Shown here: positions 28,098-37,666 of the stretch, one piece after another | How the letters are laid out: every line of letters begins with the position of its first letter | How positions within the stretch are numbered: position 1 is the stretch's first letter | NCBI GenBank assembly: GCA_963745955.1 | Contig: CAVUZI010000006.1 | Coordinates: 310,001 to 374,000 of the forward strand | Length of the DNA: 64,000 bases | From: Bog-756 sp963745955 | GTDB lineage: Bacteria > Actinomycetota > Acidimicrobiia > Acidimicrobiales > RAAP-2 | Reading direction: 5' to 3' | The notes under the pieces: generated by a model | The model's input: only the letters and a program-made list of their open reading frames with translations | The model's database searches: none | Told to the model about the DNA's origin: nothing | Position numbers and translations under genes: made by a program

Positions 28098-28370
28098 TCA
28101 CCGCGGATCGCTCTCGCCTTTTCCCAGCTTGTGGGCCAGATCCTCCACTGCCCTCCGCAGGTCGGCCACGTCCTGTCCGATCCCATCCGGTCCGCCGGTT
28201 CGACTCAATCCGTCGAGCCTCTCCTTCAGGGCGTCGATGTGCCGGGCCAGGATAGTGAGCCCGGTCATGGCGGTCACGCCGGCGAAATCGGCTCGCTTCT
28301 CCTTTTCGACGGTCCGGTACTGCGCGTCGGCTCTGTGGATGAGTGCCTCGATGTCAGATTGGGCGGTCAT
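28098..28370 (-). CDS. hypothetical small helical protein
   Basis: The 90-residue protein is predicted mostly helical, with charged repeats (AQYRTVEKEKRADFAGV, HIDALKERLDGL, VADLRRAVEDLAHKLGKG) that could form coiled coils. No family is recognised. It begins 14 bp after the stop of the TgpA-like gene on the same strand and may be the last gene of that operon. Confidence 0.5.
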   Translation of the reverse strand: MTAQSDIEALIHRADAQYRTVEKEKRADFAGVTAMTGLTILARHIDALKERLDGLSRTGGPDGIGQDVADLRRAVEDLAHKLGKGESDPR

Positions 28371-28384
28371 CGAAAGAGCGTAAG

Positions 28385-30536
28385 TTACGTCCGATCACCG
28401 TGTCGTCCGATCACCGTGTCGGTTCCGGACGGCCCCGAGGTCGAGGGGTTACGAAGGTGTTCGGACATAGCACCCTGGACCACCGGCCCCGGCCGTACCC
28501 CACCGGACAGGGCGCCCGAGAGGATGGCCCGACGGGCACGCCGACTCGCCCGTGCGGCCCGAGCCACGTCGTCGGGTGTGAGCTCTGCGAACCCGTAGGT
28601 CACGTCCTGGAGGACCGTGGCCACGAGGGTCATGTCGGCCAGGGCGGCGACCGATTCCCGGCTGACCCGGTGGGCGGACAGGGCACGCACGTGACCCACA
28701 GGAGTGGAGGAGGCGGGACGGGCCAACCCACGACGTGCCAGTGCCCGGTCGATGGCGCTCCACGACCCGACCACCCGATCAAATCCGGTGCGTCGCCTGA
28801 ACAGCCACAGCCCGATGGCGGCCAGGCCGATGGCGACCACGGCCACGGCGGCTGCGATCCACCCACCGGAGCCAGCCGGGTGCCGGCGGGTGACCGCCGG
28901 GACCGGGACGGTGGCTGTCGGCACGGTGGGGTTCACCACGGCGGGCTTCGGGATGGACACCTTGGGGAACGTGCCCGGGCCCGTCGGATTGGGCCGGCCC
29001 AGACCGGCGGGTCCGAGCACGCCCGGTGGGGAGAGCTCGCCCGAGGGAAGCTGGGGCGTCGGCTCGAACGACACCCAGTTGCCGTCGACCACGACCTGCG
29101 GCCAGGCATGGGCGTCGCTGCCGCGGATCACGCTCATTCCGTCGTTCGGCCGGCCGGGCGTGAAGCCGATGGCCACCCGGGCGGCCAGACCGGACGCTCG
29201 CGCCAGCACGGCGAACGCGCCGGCGAACTGCTCGCAGGACCCGGTCCGCGTCACGGTGAGGAAGGTGACGAGCGGGTTTCCCCCCGGCTGGCACCGGAGC
29301 GGTGATCGAGTAGTGGAACCGGCCGGATCTGAAGAAATCGGTAAGGGCCTCGGCCTTCTCCAGTGGTGTCGGCTCCCCGCCGGTGATCGACAGGGCCAGG
29401 GAACGGACCGACGCCGGTATCGGTCCGAGGGCGGTGTCGGCCGCAGGTGGAGGTGAGCCGGCGGGCGAGTCGGCCACGGCTGCCGGAACGACGGCGGTGA
29501 CCACGTAGCTGCTTCCCGGGCGGACGGCCGAGGTGGCCACCAGTCCCGACGGGGTCAGGACCGGGGCCGGTGCTCCGGTCGCTCCCACCGAGGAAGGAGG
29601 AGCGGGCAGGAGCCGTCCCACATAGCCGGAGACGTTGATGCGGGCACCGAAGAGGTGCTGGCCCGCGGCCTGCGCCGGAGTGGGCGGCGGTGGGGTGGCC
29701 CCCGACAGGATCGCCTCGGTGGCCGCGCTGGGCACCCACTGGCCGCCGGTGAAGGTGGTCAACGAGGCCACCTGCCAGTAGGTGGTGATGGGCGACCTGG
29801 CCTCGAAGAGCACGACGTCGGCGTCCTTCGTCTCCACTCCGGTGAGATCGGTGGCCAGCGACAGTGCCGAAGGGCTGACCGCGGGGACGATCCTGCCACC
29901 GGGGGTCACCGCCCCCGAGCCGGGCCCGGCTGCCGTCCACAGCACGGCAAGGGCGGCGGCCCCGAGGGACACCGCGGCCACCAGGGCCACCGTACGCCGG
30001 ACGACATCAGGTTGGCCGCCGATCACCAGGAACCCACACCCACCGAGGACGAGTCCACCCAGTGCGGCTCCCGTCGCCGGGAGGAGGATGGCCGAACACA
30101 CCAAGAAGCCACCCGCCGGGACCAGGGAGAGGGCAGGGAAGCGAATGCCGAGGGCACGGCCGGCCACCGACGAGAGCCCGGCGACCAGCGAACAGAGCAC
30201 CACGGTGCCGGGAGTGTGGAGGAGGGGGACGTGGAAGGCGATCAGCGGTGCCCGTGCTGCCTGCAACGATCGCCGCACCTCGGACAGGCCGCGGAACGAC
30301 AGGCGTCCGCCGGTCACATCGTGGACGCCCCAGCCCAGGGAACAGACCGCCACCACGACCACTCCGACCACGACGGCCACTCCGGCCCGGCGCCGGAGCA
30401 GGGCCACAGCGACAGCCCCCAGTGCCGCGGAGGCGAACGCGGCGGTGCCGGCTCCCGAGACGAGGCGGGCCACGGCGAAGGCGCCCACCATCGATGCCCC
30501 GAACATGCCGGACTCGACGGCCCACCGTTCGCTCAT
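28385..30536 (-). pseudogene. TgpA-like transglutaminase membrane protein, one frameshift
   Basis: The ATG at 30536 overlaps the DUF58 stop as ATGA. The N-terminus has several membrane helices (residues 1-200), then an extracellular DUF3488-like region and a transglutaminase core. The frame breaks at the C6 run 29280-29285 and continues as TRTGSCEQFAGAFAVLARASG, which carries the catalytic Cys, and DAHAWPQVVVDGNWVSFEPT with the catalytic His. A C-terminal helix (AAVAVVAIGLAAIGLWLF) follows. The assembled length is about 715 residues. MoxR-DUF58-TgpA operons are common and are thought to process or chaperone surface proteins. The break in a homopolymer points to sequence error. Confidence 0.8.
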
Positions 30537-31687
30537 ACGACGACCATCCGCGGCCCGCCGGCGGCGACCCCGACGCGTTGGCCGCCGGTCCACCCACCAC
30601 CGCCGGGCCCGGATGTGCCGGCCAGGCGCTCGGCGCCGGTCCGGGTGGTGAGCAGCACGGCACCCACGGGGATCACCGGATGCCGGGCGGTCCGGCCGAT
30701 GGATGGCTGCAGCTCGGCGAGGGCCAGGCAGGCCCCGGCACGTCCCTCGGCGGTCGGCTCCACCGAGACGGACCTCCCCGTGAGCGTGAGGAGATGGACC
30801 GGACGCCCACCCTCCATGGCATCGTCCAGCACCCACAGGGTGGCCGACAGGAGCCGTTCGAATTCGGCCTTCCGGTGGACGCCGGCCCGGTCATCCAGCA
30901 CGAGGGGGACCGTGCTCGCCCCGTCAGCGCCGAATTGGCGCACGAACCACGTCCCGTACCGGGCCTTGGCGGGCCAGTGGAGCAGGCTCAGCCGGTCACC
31001 GAACACGTAGGGTCGGATGCCCTCGAGCTCACCCAGTCCGCTGCCGGACCTCGAACTGCCCGCCGGGTCCTCGCCGGCCCTGGCCGCCACCACACCGGTG
31101 GTGGGCTGGCCGGGATCGAGGGGCGCCGGGTGGACGACGGCCGTGGCCGTCGGAGTCAGTGGACCTGGCGATCCGAACAGTCCCAGTGGATCATGGGCCC
31201 AACACCTCAGGGGTGGGAGCACGAGCACACCTCGCCGACCGGTGGGCACCGGAAAACGGCACGAAGCGGTCGTCCCCGGTTCCGGGCAGGGCAACCGCGC
31301 AACTCCGGCCGTCGCCGGCGCCAGCCGCGGCCGGCGATCGGCCGAACGGTCATCTCCCCGAGGCGACCACCGCCCCTCCGGGGCCAGGAGCCCGAGGCTG
31401 GGGACGGACGGGCCCCGGGCCGTCCGGTTGGTCACGTACAGCACGAGCTGCATCGTGGAGCCGACCTCGGCCGCCGCCGGCTCGACATGAGCATGGAGGT
31501 CGATGGCCACCAGGGCCTGCCGGGCCCGCCGGTGCGCGAGCCAGGGGGCCACGACGGTCGGTACGCCGATGACGGCGGCCAGGGGTGCGAGCTCCGGCGT
31601 GCCGGTGACGACGGCCAAGGTGACGACCACCACCAGTGCGACGATGACGGCGACGCCACGGAGTGTGGGGCGCGGCACCGGCTTCAC
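30533..31687 (-). CDS. DUF58 domain membrane protein
   Basis: Start GTG at 31687, 8 bp after the MoxR stop, gives 384 residues. Two N-terminal membrane helices (VAVIVALVVVVTLAVVTG and PLAAVIGVPTVVAPWL) precede a domain with the DUF58 signature: GELEGIRPYVFGDRLSLLHWPAKARYGTWFVRQF. A VWA-like MIDAS fold is usual for this family. It forms a tight operon with moxR upstream and the TgpA-like gene downstream (ATGA overlap). The proposed job is to work with the MoxR ATPase in metal insertion or protein maturation; the client is unknown. Confidence 0.83.
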   Translation of the reverse strand: MKPVPRPTLRGVAVIVALVVVVTLAVVTGTPELAPLAAVIGVPTVVAPWLAHRRARQALVAIDLHAHVEPAAAEVGSTMQLVLYVTNRTARGPSVPSLGLLAPEGRWSPRGDDRSADRRPRLAPATAGVARLPCPEPGTTASCRFPVPTGRRGVLVLPPLRCWAHDPLGLFGSPGPLTPTATAVVHPAPLDPGQPTTGVVAARAGEDPAGSSRSGSGLGELEGIRPYVFGDRLSLLHWPAKARYGTWFVRQFGADGASTVPLVLDDRAGVHRKAEFERLLSATLWVLDDAMEGGRPVHLLTLTGRSVSVEPTAEGRAGACLALAELQPSIGRTARHPVIPVGAVLLTTRTGAERLAGTSGPGGGGWTGGQRVGVAAGGPRMVVV

Positions 31688-31694
31688 CGTCCGA

Positions 31695-32684
31695 TCAGCC
31701 GTCCCGCAACGGAACGGTGACCGATGCCGTGACCTCGGCGACCAGTGCGTCGGCCTCGTGGCCGTCGATCTCGACCCCCGGATGCAGGAGCAGGCGGTGG
31801 GCGAGACAGGGGCCTGCGGCCTCCTGCACGTCGTCAGGCGTGAGGAAGTCGCGCCCGGCGGCGACGGCCAACGCCGAGGAGACCCGGACGAGGGCCAGTG
31901 CCGCACGCGGCGACGCACCGACCGCGATCTGAGGATGGTTCCTCGTGGCGTCCACGACGTCGAGGACGTACGAACGGGCTGCCGGGGACACCTTGACCGA
32001 GGTCACCGCCTGGGTCAGCGATCTGAATTCCTCGGGCGTGACCGACGGCCGGAGGCCCCGCACCGTCTCGGCCGGGTCCGGTCCGGCCAGCATGGCGTCC
32101 ATCTGCGGCCGTGTCGGGAATCCGAGCGACAGGCAGACGAGGAAGCGATCGCGCTGCCCGTGGGGAAGGGGCGACGTGCCGGCGGCATCGTACGGGTTCT
32201 GTGTGGCCAGGACGAAGAAGGGGCTGGGGAGCTCGTAGGTCGTGCCGTCGACGCTCACCTGGTGCTCCTCCATGGCCTCGAGCAGGGCGGACTGAGCCCT
32301 CGGGGAGGCCCGATTGAGCTCGTCGGCCATCAAGATGTTGGTGAAGACCGGACCGGGCCGGAACACGGGCTCCGTCCCGTCGGGACCGAGGACGGTGGCG
32401 CCGACGACGTCGGCGGGCAGGAGGTCGGCCGTGCACTGGAGCCGGTGGAAGGCGAGCCCGACCGCCCCGGACAGGGCCTTCGCCAGTGTGGTCTTGCCGA
32501 GGCCGGGGTGGTCCTCGACCAGGAGGTGCCCGCCTCCGGCCAGGCAGGCCACGGCCAGCCTGGTCGTGGCCGGTGCGGTCGACACCACCGCAGAGACCGA
32601 GGCCTCGATGGCGGCGAACGTCTGGCCGGCGGGGACGGGAGCAGTCTGGGCGGAAAGCTGTGGCTCCGGTGGGGGCACGGTCAT
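31695..32684 (-). CDS. MoxR family AAA ATPase
   Basis: The ATG at 32684 has GAGAGGAG just upstream and is preferred to the GTG/TTG options further out. The 329-residue protein has Walker A EDHPGLGKTTLAKAL, Walker B ILMADELNRASPRAQSALLEA, sensor 1 FFVLATQNPYDAAGTSPLP and the arginine finger region RDRFLVCLSLGFP. MoxR ATPases act as chaperones with VWA-type partners; here the DUF58 and TgpA-like genes follow in one operon. Confidence 0.9.
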   Translation of the reverse strand: MTVPPPEPQLSAQTAPVPAGQTFAAIEASVSAVVSTAPATTRLAVACLAGGGHLLVEDHPGLGKTTLAKALSGAVGLAFHRLQCTADLLPADVVGATVLGPDGTEPVFRPGPVFTNILMADELNRASPRAQSALLEAMEEHQVSVDGTTYELPSPFFVLATQNPYDAAGTSPLPHGQRDRFLVCLSLGFPTRPQMDAMLAGPDPAETVRGLRPSVTPEEFRSLTQAVTSVKVSPAARSYVLDVVDATRNHPQIAVGASPRAALALVRVSSALAVAAGRDFLTPDDVQEAAGPCLAHRLLLHPGVEIDGHEADALVAEVTASVTVPLRDG

Positions 32685-32861
32685 CTCCTCTCGTCGCGTG
32701 GACACCTCTGACCTCCTCCGGCACCCCACCCGGCGAGCGGTCCATCATCCACCAGGCCGTCCGCCTCCCGCCAGCCTACGATCGCGCGTACGCCAGGCCC
32801 TGCCCGGGCCACCTCGAGCGACGTTGTTCCCTCCCGCCCGGCCACCTGGGAGACTGGGGTC

Positions 32862-34841
32862 GTGGCCCGTTCCAGGTTCCGTTCCGTTCGATACGACCTG
32901 TCGGCCGCGGTGGAGGTGGCCCGTCTGGTGGACTCCGCCGGCGGGGCCGTGGCGGGCGACATCCTGGCCCCGGCACTGGGATACAGCGGCACCAACAACG
33001 GCGCGTATCTCACGAGGGTGGCCAACGCCCGGCTCTTCGGGCTGGTGGCCGGGCGGGGATCCCGCTTCGAGGTGACCGAACGCGGACGCACGATCCTGTC
33101 CGGAGACGGACCCGGCGCCATCACCGCCCGCCGGGAGGCCTTCTTCTCCGTCCCCCTGTTCCGAGCCGTGGCCGACGCGGCCGCGGAGCGGGCCGGACTG
33201 CTCCCCGACGACCTCGCCCGCTGGCTCGTGGATGACTTCGGCGAGGTCGCCGGCAAGGCCCAGACGGTCGCCGACCGGCTGATCGCCTCTGCCGGAGAGG
33301 CAAGTCTTCTGCACCGGACGACCGATGGCAAATTCCAGCTCACGACACACTTTACCAATTTTACTCCTGTGGACAAACCCTCTTCCATTCAGCGGATCCG
33401 TCAGGTAGGGTTCCAGAAGCGGGCGAAATCGCGACAGGGAGAAGGTGTGGCCGTGGCTGAGAACGGACTCTGGCTCGAAGAGGACTCCGGGGGAGCCCCC
33501 AAGACCGTTCCGGTCTGGCGCCGGGTGGGCGTCGTGGCCGCCGCCGCCGTCGTTCTGGTGGTGGTGGCCGTCCCGGTGGCTCTGGTGGCTGCCGGATCAC
33601 CCACGAAGCCGGCGGCCGCCCACCGGCCTGCGCCGGTCCCCCGTCTCGGGAACGGGCCGGCCGAGCACCAGGTCCTCTCCGCCTTGAGCGCCACCACCGA
33701 CAGCGGCAGCTTCGACTTCTCCTATGCCATCACCTCGGCACCGCCGCACTCGACGCCCCCGGCCGCCAAGACGAAGATCTGCACCCAGATCAGGATGCTC
33801 ATGCCCATCGGGAAGCAGGTCATGCCCATCGGGAAGCAGAACGGGCCCGCCGAAGTCGGTGGTGGCTCGTACTCGACAGGAGCCGCCGGCTCGGTCTCGG
33901 TGGGGACGGAGGCACCCGTGGACATCGCCGGGACCGGCACCACACCCGGCACTGCGCCCAAGGGGTACCGGTTCAAGACGGAGCGGGTCTGCAACGTCCC
34001 GCCGGCACCGGCCAACCCGTTGGTCACGGGGAACGGTGTCATCAACACGAATCCCCTGGCCATGGTGGCCTCGGCCGACATCGGGGACGGTCTCAACGTA
34101 ACCGTGCGGGTGGACGGTACCGATGTCTACGAATTGAGTAGCGGTGACACTGGCCTTGCGCCCCTGCCTGCTGACGTGTCTGCGGCCGGAACGAGCCTCC
34201 CGCAGTTCGCCGGCATCACCGAGGGCACCCTCGGTACCCGCGAGGGCGCGGTGGCCATGATGGGCATGGCCAGCCCAACCGGCTACCTCGACCTGATCCA
34301 GCCGGCCATCGACGCCGCGGCCAGGACGGGAACCGGAAACGTCGACGGCGTACCCGTCACGAACTACCTGGTCGCCAACGACCTCGACCAGCTGGCTTCG
34401 GCGGCCGGGACGACCGGGGCCGAAGCCCAGACCATCAACTCCGCTCTCACGCTGTTGAAGGCACAGGGGTTCACCACCGACCGCGTGGTGGTATCGATAG
34501 ACGGCTCCGGGTACATCCGCCAGGTAAAGGCGACGGACACCTTCGGCGACGGCGGCAAGGTGACGCTGGAGGCGACGTTCTCCAACTTCGGATGTGCCGG
34601 CACCGTGCTCATGCCGGGCCAGACCGGCTCGGGGGTACCACCCGCCGGCTGCACGTCACCGGACGGAACGAGCCCCGCCGCGGCCACCGGGAACTCCCGG
34701 GCCGCCGCGAACACGGTGACGCCCACGACGGTCAGGGCGGGGCCGGCGACGTCCATCACCATGACGCCGATCCGGTCGACGACGAGCACCGTGTCGCCAC
34801 CCACGACGGTACAGGGCACGTCGGGGAGCTCTACCCCCTGA
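32862..34841 (+). CDS. winged-helix / transmembrane / exported-domain protein
   Basis: From GTG 32862 one frame of 659 residues runs without a break. Residues 1-190 look like two winged-helix modules: YDLSAAVEVARLVDSAGGAV, GYSGTNNGAYLTRVANARLFGL and GRGSRFEVTERGRTILSG. A linker is followed by one membrane helix (VGVVAAAAVVLVVVAVPVALV, about 223-245). The remaining 400 residues are Ser/Thr/Gly-rich and presumably extracytoplasmic, with a DRVVVSIDGSGYIRQVKATD segment like LppX/LprG-type lipid-binding folds and a Thr-rich tail. A GTG at 33448 could start a separate membrane protein, so it may be two fused or overlapping genes. A 21-bp direct repeat at 33801-33842 duplicates MPIGKQV. Confidence 0.65.
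   Translation: MARSRFRSVRYDLSAAVEVARLVDSAGGAVAGDILAPALGYSGTNNGAYLTRVANARLFGLVAGRGSRFEVTERGRTILSGDGPGAITARREAFFSVPLFRAVADAAAERAGLLPDDLARWLVDDFGEVAGKAQTVADRLIASAGEASLLHRTTDGKFQLTTHFTNFTPVDKPSSIQRIRQVGFQKRAKSRQGEGVAVAENGLWLEEDSGGAPKTVPVWRRVGVVAAAAVVLVVVAVPVALVAAGSPTKPAAAHRPAPVPRLGNGPAEHQVLSALSATTDSGSFDFSYAITSAPPHSTPPAAKTKICTQIRMLMPIGKQVMPIGKQNGPAEVGGGSYSTGAAGSVSVGTEAPVDIAGTGTTPGTAPKGYRFKTERVCNVPPAPANPLVTGNGVINTNPLAMVASADIGDGLNVTVRVDGTDVYELSSGDTGLAPLPADVSAAGTSLPQFAGITEGTLGTREGAVAMMGMASPTGYLDLIQPAIDAAARTGTGNVDGVPVTNYLVANDLDQLASAAGTTGAEAQTINSALTLLKAQGFTTDRVVVSIDGSGYIRQVKATDTFGDGGKVTLEATFSNFGCAGTVLMPGQTGSGVPPAGCTSPDGTSPAAATGNSRAAANTVTPTTVRAGPATSITMTPIRSTTSTVSPPTTVQGTSGSSTP
33801..33842 (+). repeat. 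21-bp direct repeat inside a coding region
   Basis: ATGCCCATCGGGAAGCAG occurs at 33801-33818 and again at 33822-33839, giving MPIGKQ twice. The in-frame duplication lies in the exported part of the winged-helix protein. Confidence 0.7.
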
Positions 34842-34937
34842 CGCTCCGGCCGCCGCGGTCCTCCGCGTCGGCTTTTCCTGAGGCGGGCCGTCCTCGGCCC
34901 TCGACAAGACTCGTTGACGAGCACCTGGAGGTCAATC

Positions 34938-36821
34938 GTGAGGGACGGACGGGTGTCGAAGGTTCCTGCCAGGCCGGGCCACCTCCGCACGGGCTTGGTC
35001 CTGGTGACGGCGCTCATCCTGCTCGGAACACTCGCTCCCCTCGACGCGGTGCCGGCGGCTGCCGGCCTGCCCGGCACCTACACCAACCCGCTCTCCCGGT
35101 TGGACACCCCCGATTCCGATGTCGTGCGGTTGGGTGACCGGTACTACGCGTTCTCGACCGGCGACGGCTACGACAACATTCCGGTCATGTCCACCTCGGA
35201 CCTTTCATCGTGGCCACGGACGCTGATGCTCAGCCGGTCGGTCTCCGACGCCCTTCCGTGCCGAGTCGGGAGCGTGTCGGCCGGTACGTGCCAGCTGAGC
35301 AACTGGGGAACCCGGGCGCCCGACAACGGAGCGCCGTGGGCGCCGTCGATGATCGAGGTCGGGGGCGACTACTACCTCTTCTACGCGGCCTGGGACCCGT
35401 CAGTCGACCACTACTGCATCGGCGTGGCCGAGAGCATCGATCCGTCGGGCCCGTACGTGGACCGTTCCGCCCAACCGGTCGTCTGCCAGCCCTCATCGGG
35501 GGGCTCGATCGATCCCGACGCCTACCAGGACCAGGCGGGCAACTACTACCTGGCCTGGAAGAACAACGACGGTTACGGTTCGAGCGCGCCCGCCACCTTG
35601 TGGTCCTCCCCCGTCGAGTTCAACGGCGTGGGTGCCGAGCTGATCGGATCGACCAGCGCGCTCATCACCCAGGACCAACCGTGGGAGACCACGATCGAGC
35701 AGCCCGAGATGGTCCGGCTGGGTGGTCGGTGGTTGCTGTTCTTCTCGGGCGGCCTGTGGGAGACCAGCGCGTACGCCATCACCTACGCCTACTGCCAGGG
35801 ACCCCTCGGGCCCTGTGCCGATCCGAACGTGGGACCGGTCTTCGGATCGGCGGGACAGGTCGCCGGCCCCGGTGCGCCTTCGATCTTCACCGACAGCGGC
35901 GGAACGCTGTGGATGGCCTACGACTCCTGGACGGCCGGGAACGTCGGCTACCCCGGTGGTGCCCGCAGCCTGCGAATGGACCCCCTGTGCCTGGTCGGCA
36001 GCAGGCCCGTCCTGCTCGGACCCTCGTGGACACCGCAATCGCTGAGTCCAAGGTGTCCGACCGTGCTGCCGGACGGCTACCAGCTGGTGGCCTCCGACGG
36101 CGGCATCTTCTCGTTCCATACGCCGTTCCGGGGATCGGTCGGTGGCCGGCCACTCAACGCCCCGGTGGTGGGGTTGGCCGCCGACCCGGCCGCCGGCGGG
36201 TACTGGGAGGTGGGCTCCGACGGCGGCATCTTCGCCTTCGGCGCGCCGTTCTACGGTTCGATGGGCGGCCAGCGGCTCAACAAGCCCATCGTGGGCATCG
36301 CCCCGACGGCCGACGGCGGCGGGTACTGGGAGGTGGCCTCCGACGGCGGCATCTTCTCCTTCGGCGACGCCGGGTTCTACGGGTCCATGGGGGGCCAGCC
36401 GCTCAACGCGCCCATCATCGCGGCCACCGCCGATCCTCTGGGCGGCGGGTACTGGGAAGTGGCCTCCGACGGCGGCATCTTCTCCTTCGGCGACGCCACC
36501 TTCTACGGGTCCATGGGCGGCCAGCGGCTCAACAAGCCCATCGTGGGCATCGCCCCGACGGCCGACGGCGGCGGGTACTGGGAGGTGGCCTCCGACGGCG
36601 GCATCTTCGCCTTCGGCGACGCCCGGTTCTACGGGTCCATGGGCGGCCAGCGGCTCAACAAGCCCATCGTGGGCATCGCCCCGACGGCCGACGGCGGCGG
36701 GTACTGGGAGGTGGCCTCCGACGGCGGCATCTTCGCCTTCGGTGACGCCCGGTTCTACGGCTCCATGGGCGGCCACCGGCTCAACCGGCCCATCGTGGGC
36801 ATGGCCCGGGTCGGGAACTGA
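34938..36821 (+). CDS. secreted GH43 family protein with C-terminal SDGGIFxFGDA repeats
   Basis: GTG 34938 is chosen because GGAGG at 34927-34931 sits six bases before it. A signal peptide (TGLVLVTALILLGTLAPLDA) leads to a five-bladed propeller hydrolase domain of GH43 type: TPDSDVVRLGDRYYAFST (likely general base Asp), NGAPWAPSMIEVGGDYYLFY and IEQPEMVRLGGRWLLFFSG (likely acid Glu). From about residue 380 six repeats of 42 residues follow, each near GGYWEVASDGGIFSFGDA plus FYGSMGG and LNKPIVGIAPTAD. Such repeats are common in exported Acidimicrobiia proteins and probably form a propeller or surface-binding module. The predicted role is arabinan or xylan-type polysaccharide cleavage. Confidence 0.8.
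   Translation: MRDGRVSKVPARPGHLRTGLVLVTALILLGTLAPLDAVPAAAGLPGTYTNPLSRLDTPDSDVVRLGDRYYAFSTGDGYDNIPVMSTSDLSSWPRTLMLSRSVSDALPCRVGSVSAGTCQLSNWGTRAPDNGAPWAPSMIEVGGDYYLFYAAWDPSVDHYCIGVAESIDPSGPYVDRSAQPVVCQPSSGGSIDPDAYQDQAGNYYLAWKNNDGYGSSAPATLWSSPVEFNGVGAELIGSTSALITQDQPWETTIEQPEMVRLGGRWLLFFSGGLWETSAYAITYAYCQGPLGPCADPNVGPVFGSAGQVAGPGAPSIFTDSGGTLWMAYDSWTAGNVGYPGGARSLRMDPLCLVGSRPVLLGPSWTPQSLSPRCPTVLPDGYQLVASDGGIFSFHTPFRGSVGGRPLNAPVVGLAADPAAGGYWEVGSDGGIFAFGAPFYGSMGGQRLNKPIVGIAPTADGGGYWEVASDGGIFSFGDAGFYGSMGGQPLNAPIIAATADPLGGGYWEVASDGGIFSFGDATFYGSMGGQRLNKPIVGIAPTADGGGYWEVASDGGIFAFGDARFYGSMGGQRLNKPIVGIAPTADGGGYWEVASDGGIFAFGDARFYGSMGGHRLNRPIVGMARVGN
36075..36810 (+). repeat. 126-bp tandem repeats encoding 42-residue units
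   Basis: Six units lie at the 3' end of the GH43 gene. The last three are nearly identical at the DNA level (for example, the stretches starting near 36541 and 36667 are 126 bp apart), which implies recent duplication or gene conversion and makes this region prone to assembly collapse. Confidence 0.85.
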
Positions 36822-36832
36822 GTGAGCCGCCG

Positions 36833-37321
36833 CTACTCGGTGGTCGAACGGCCGAGGATCGGGTACCACGCCCCGCGCCAGCGCCACCCTTCCGATGAAG
36901 GCGCCGACTCCACAGTCCCTTCGTAGACACCGATCTTGCGTTGCGACGACGCATAGACGGAGCACCGGAACGTGTCACCCGGTCTCCACGAGATCACCGG
37001 AGCGCAGATCACCTCGGTGACACCGGCGACACCGAACTGGTGGGCACCCGTTCCGACCACGACGTGTTCGACCTGGGCCTCGAGCTCCCCGAGGGGTGGA
37101 CCCGTCGAGACCGGCCCGACGCCTCCCGAGCTCCCGCCGAGCCACGCGCCGACGGTCGTGGCCCCCACCACGGCCACGGCCAGGAGGACGACCGCGATCC
37201 TCCGGGCCGGATGGTTCCTCTTCGGGACGTCGGCGTCGAAGTCCTCGTCCGGTGGGTGCCAGTACCCATCCGAGCCCACCCACCAACCCGGGCCGTAGAG
37301 ATCGTCGGTCATGCCGTCCAT
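36833..37321 (-). CDS. DUF2510-like membrane protein with DUF4333-like exported domain
   Basis: The 162-residue protein starts with an aromatic segment GPGWWVGSDGYWHPPDE, typical of DUF2510, then a basic stretch and one membrane helix (IAVVLLAVAVVGATTVGAWL). The exported part contains VEVICAP/FRCSVYAS-like cysteines (TEVICAPVISWRPGDTFRC), the pattern of DUF4333. The ATG at 37312 (MTDDLYG) is an alternative start. It is convergent with the GH43 gene, 11 bp apart. The function is unknown. Confidence 0.7.
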   Translation of the reverse strand: MDGMTDDLYGPGWWVGSDGYWHPPDEDFDADVPKRNHPARRIAVVLLAVAVVGATTVGAWLGGSSGGVGPVSTGPPLGELEAQVEHVVVGTGAHQFGVAGVTEVICAPVISWRPGDTFRCSVYASSQRKIGVYEGTVESAPSSEGWRWRGAWYPILGRSTTE

Positions 37322-37384
37322 GGCCAGGGAGCCCTCTCGGTTCGATGACAGCGTCGTCTCACGGTACCGGGGGCCGAAGCGCGG

Positions 37385-37555
37385 CTACCCTCCCACCGCC
37401 CGGTGATCGCCCTCGTCGCGCACGTCCCCCCCGGACCACGTGGCCGGAGGATCACTGGCCGGAAACGACTCCCTCCCCGCCTCGTCGATCAGCTCGTCGG
37501 CCCACTCCTGTGCGCTACGACGATCCCGCTCGTCCGGTGCTCGATCCTCAACCAT
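37385..37555 (-). CDS. small hypothetical protein with ESFPASDPP motif
   Basis: The ATG at 37555 gives 56 residues, very acidic, with AQEWADELIDEAGRESFPAS followed by DPPATW. The ESFPASDPPxW motif recurs in short bacterial proteins of unknown role. GGAG lies nine bases upstream. The longer upstream frame lacks conserved character. Confidence 0.6.
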   Translation of the reverse strand: MVEDRAPDERDRRSAQEWADELIDEAGRESFPASDPPATWSGGDVRDEGDHRAVGG

Positions 37556-37666
37556 GGCTTCGGCTCCTCCCCGGTCGGATCCTGACCCGATCCTATTCGG
37601 ACCGGTCCGGGGACACGCTCGTCCCGGCGACCGGCTGGCTATCATTCTCAGCCTGGCAACGGGGAC

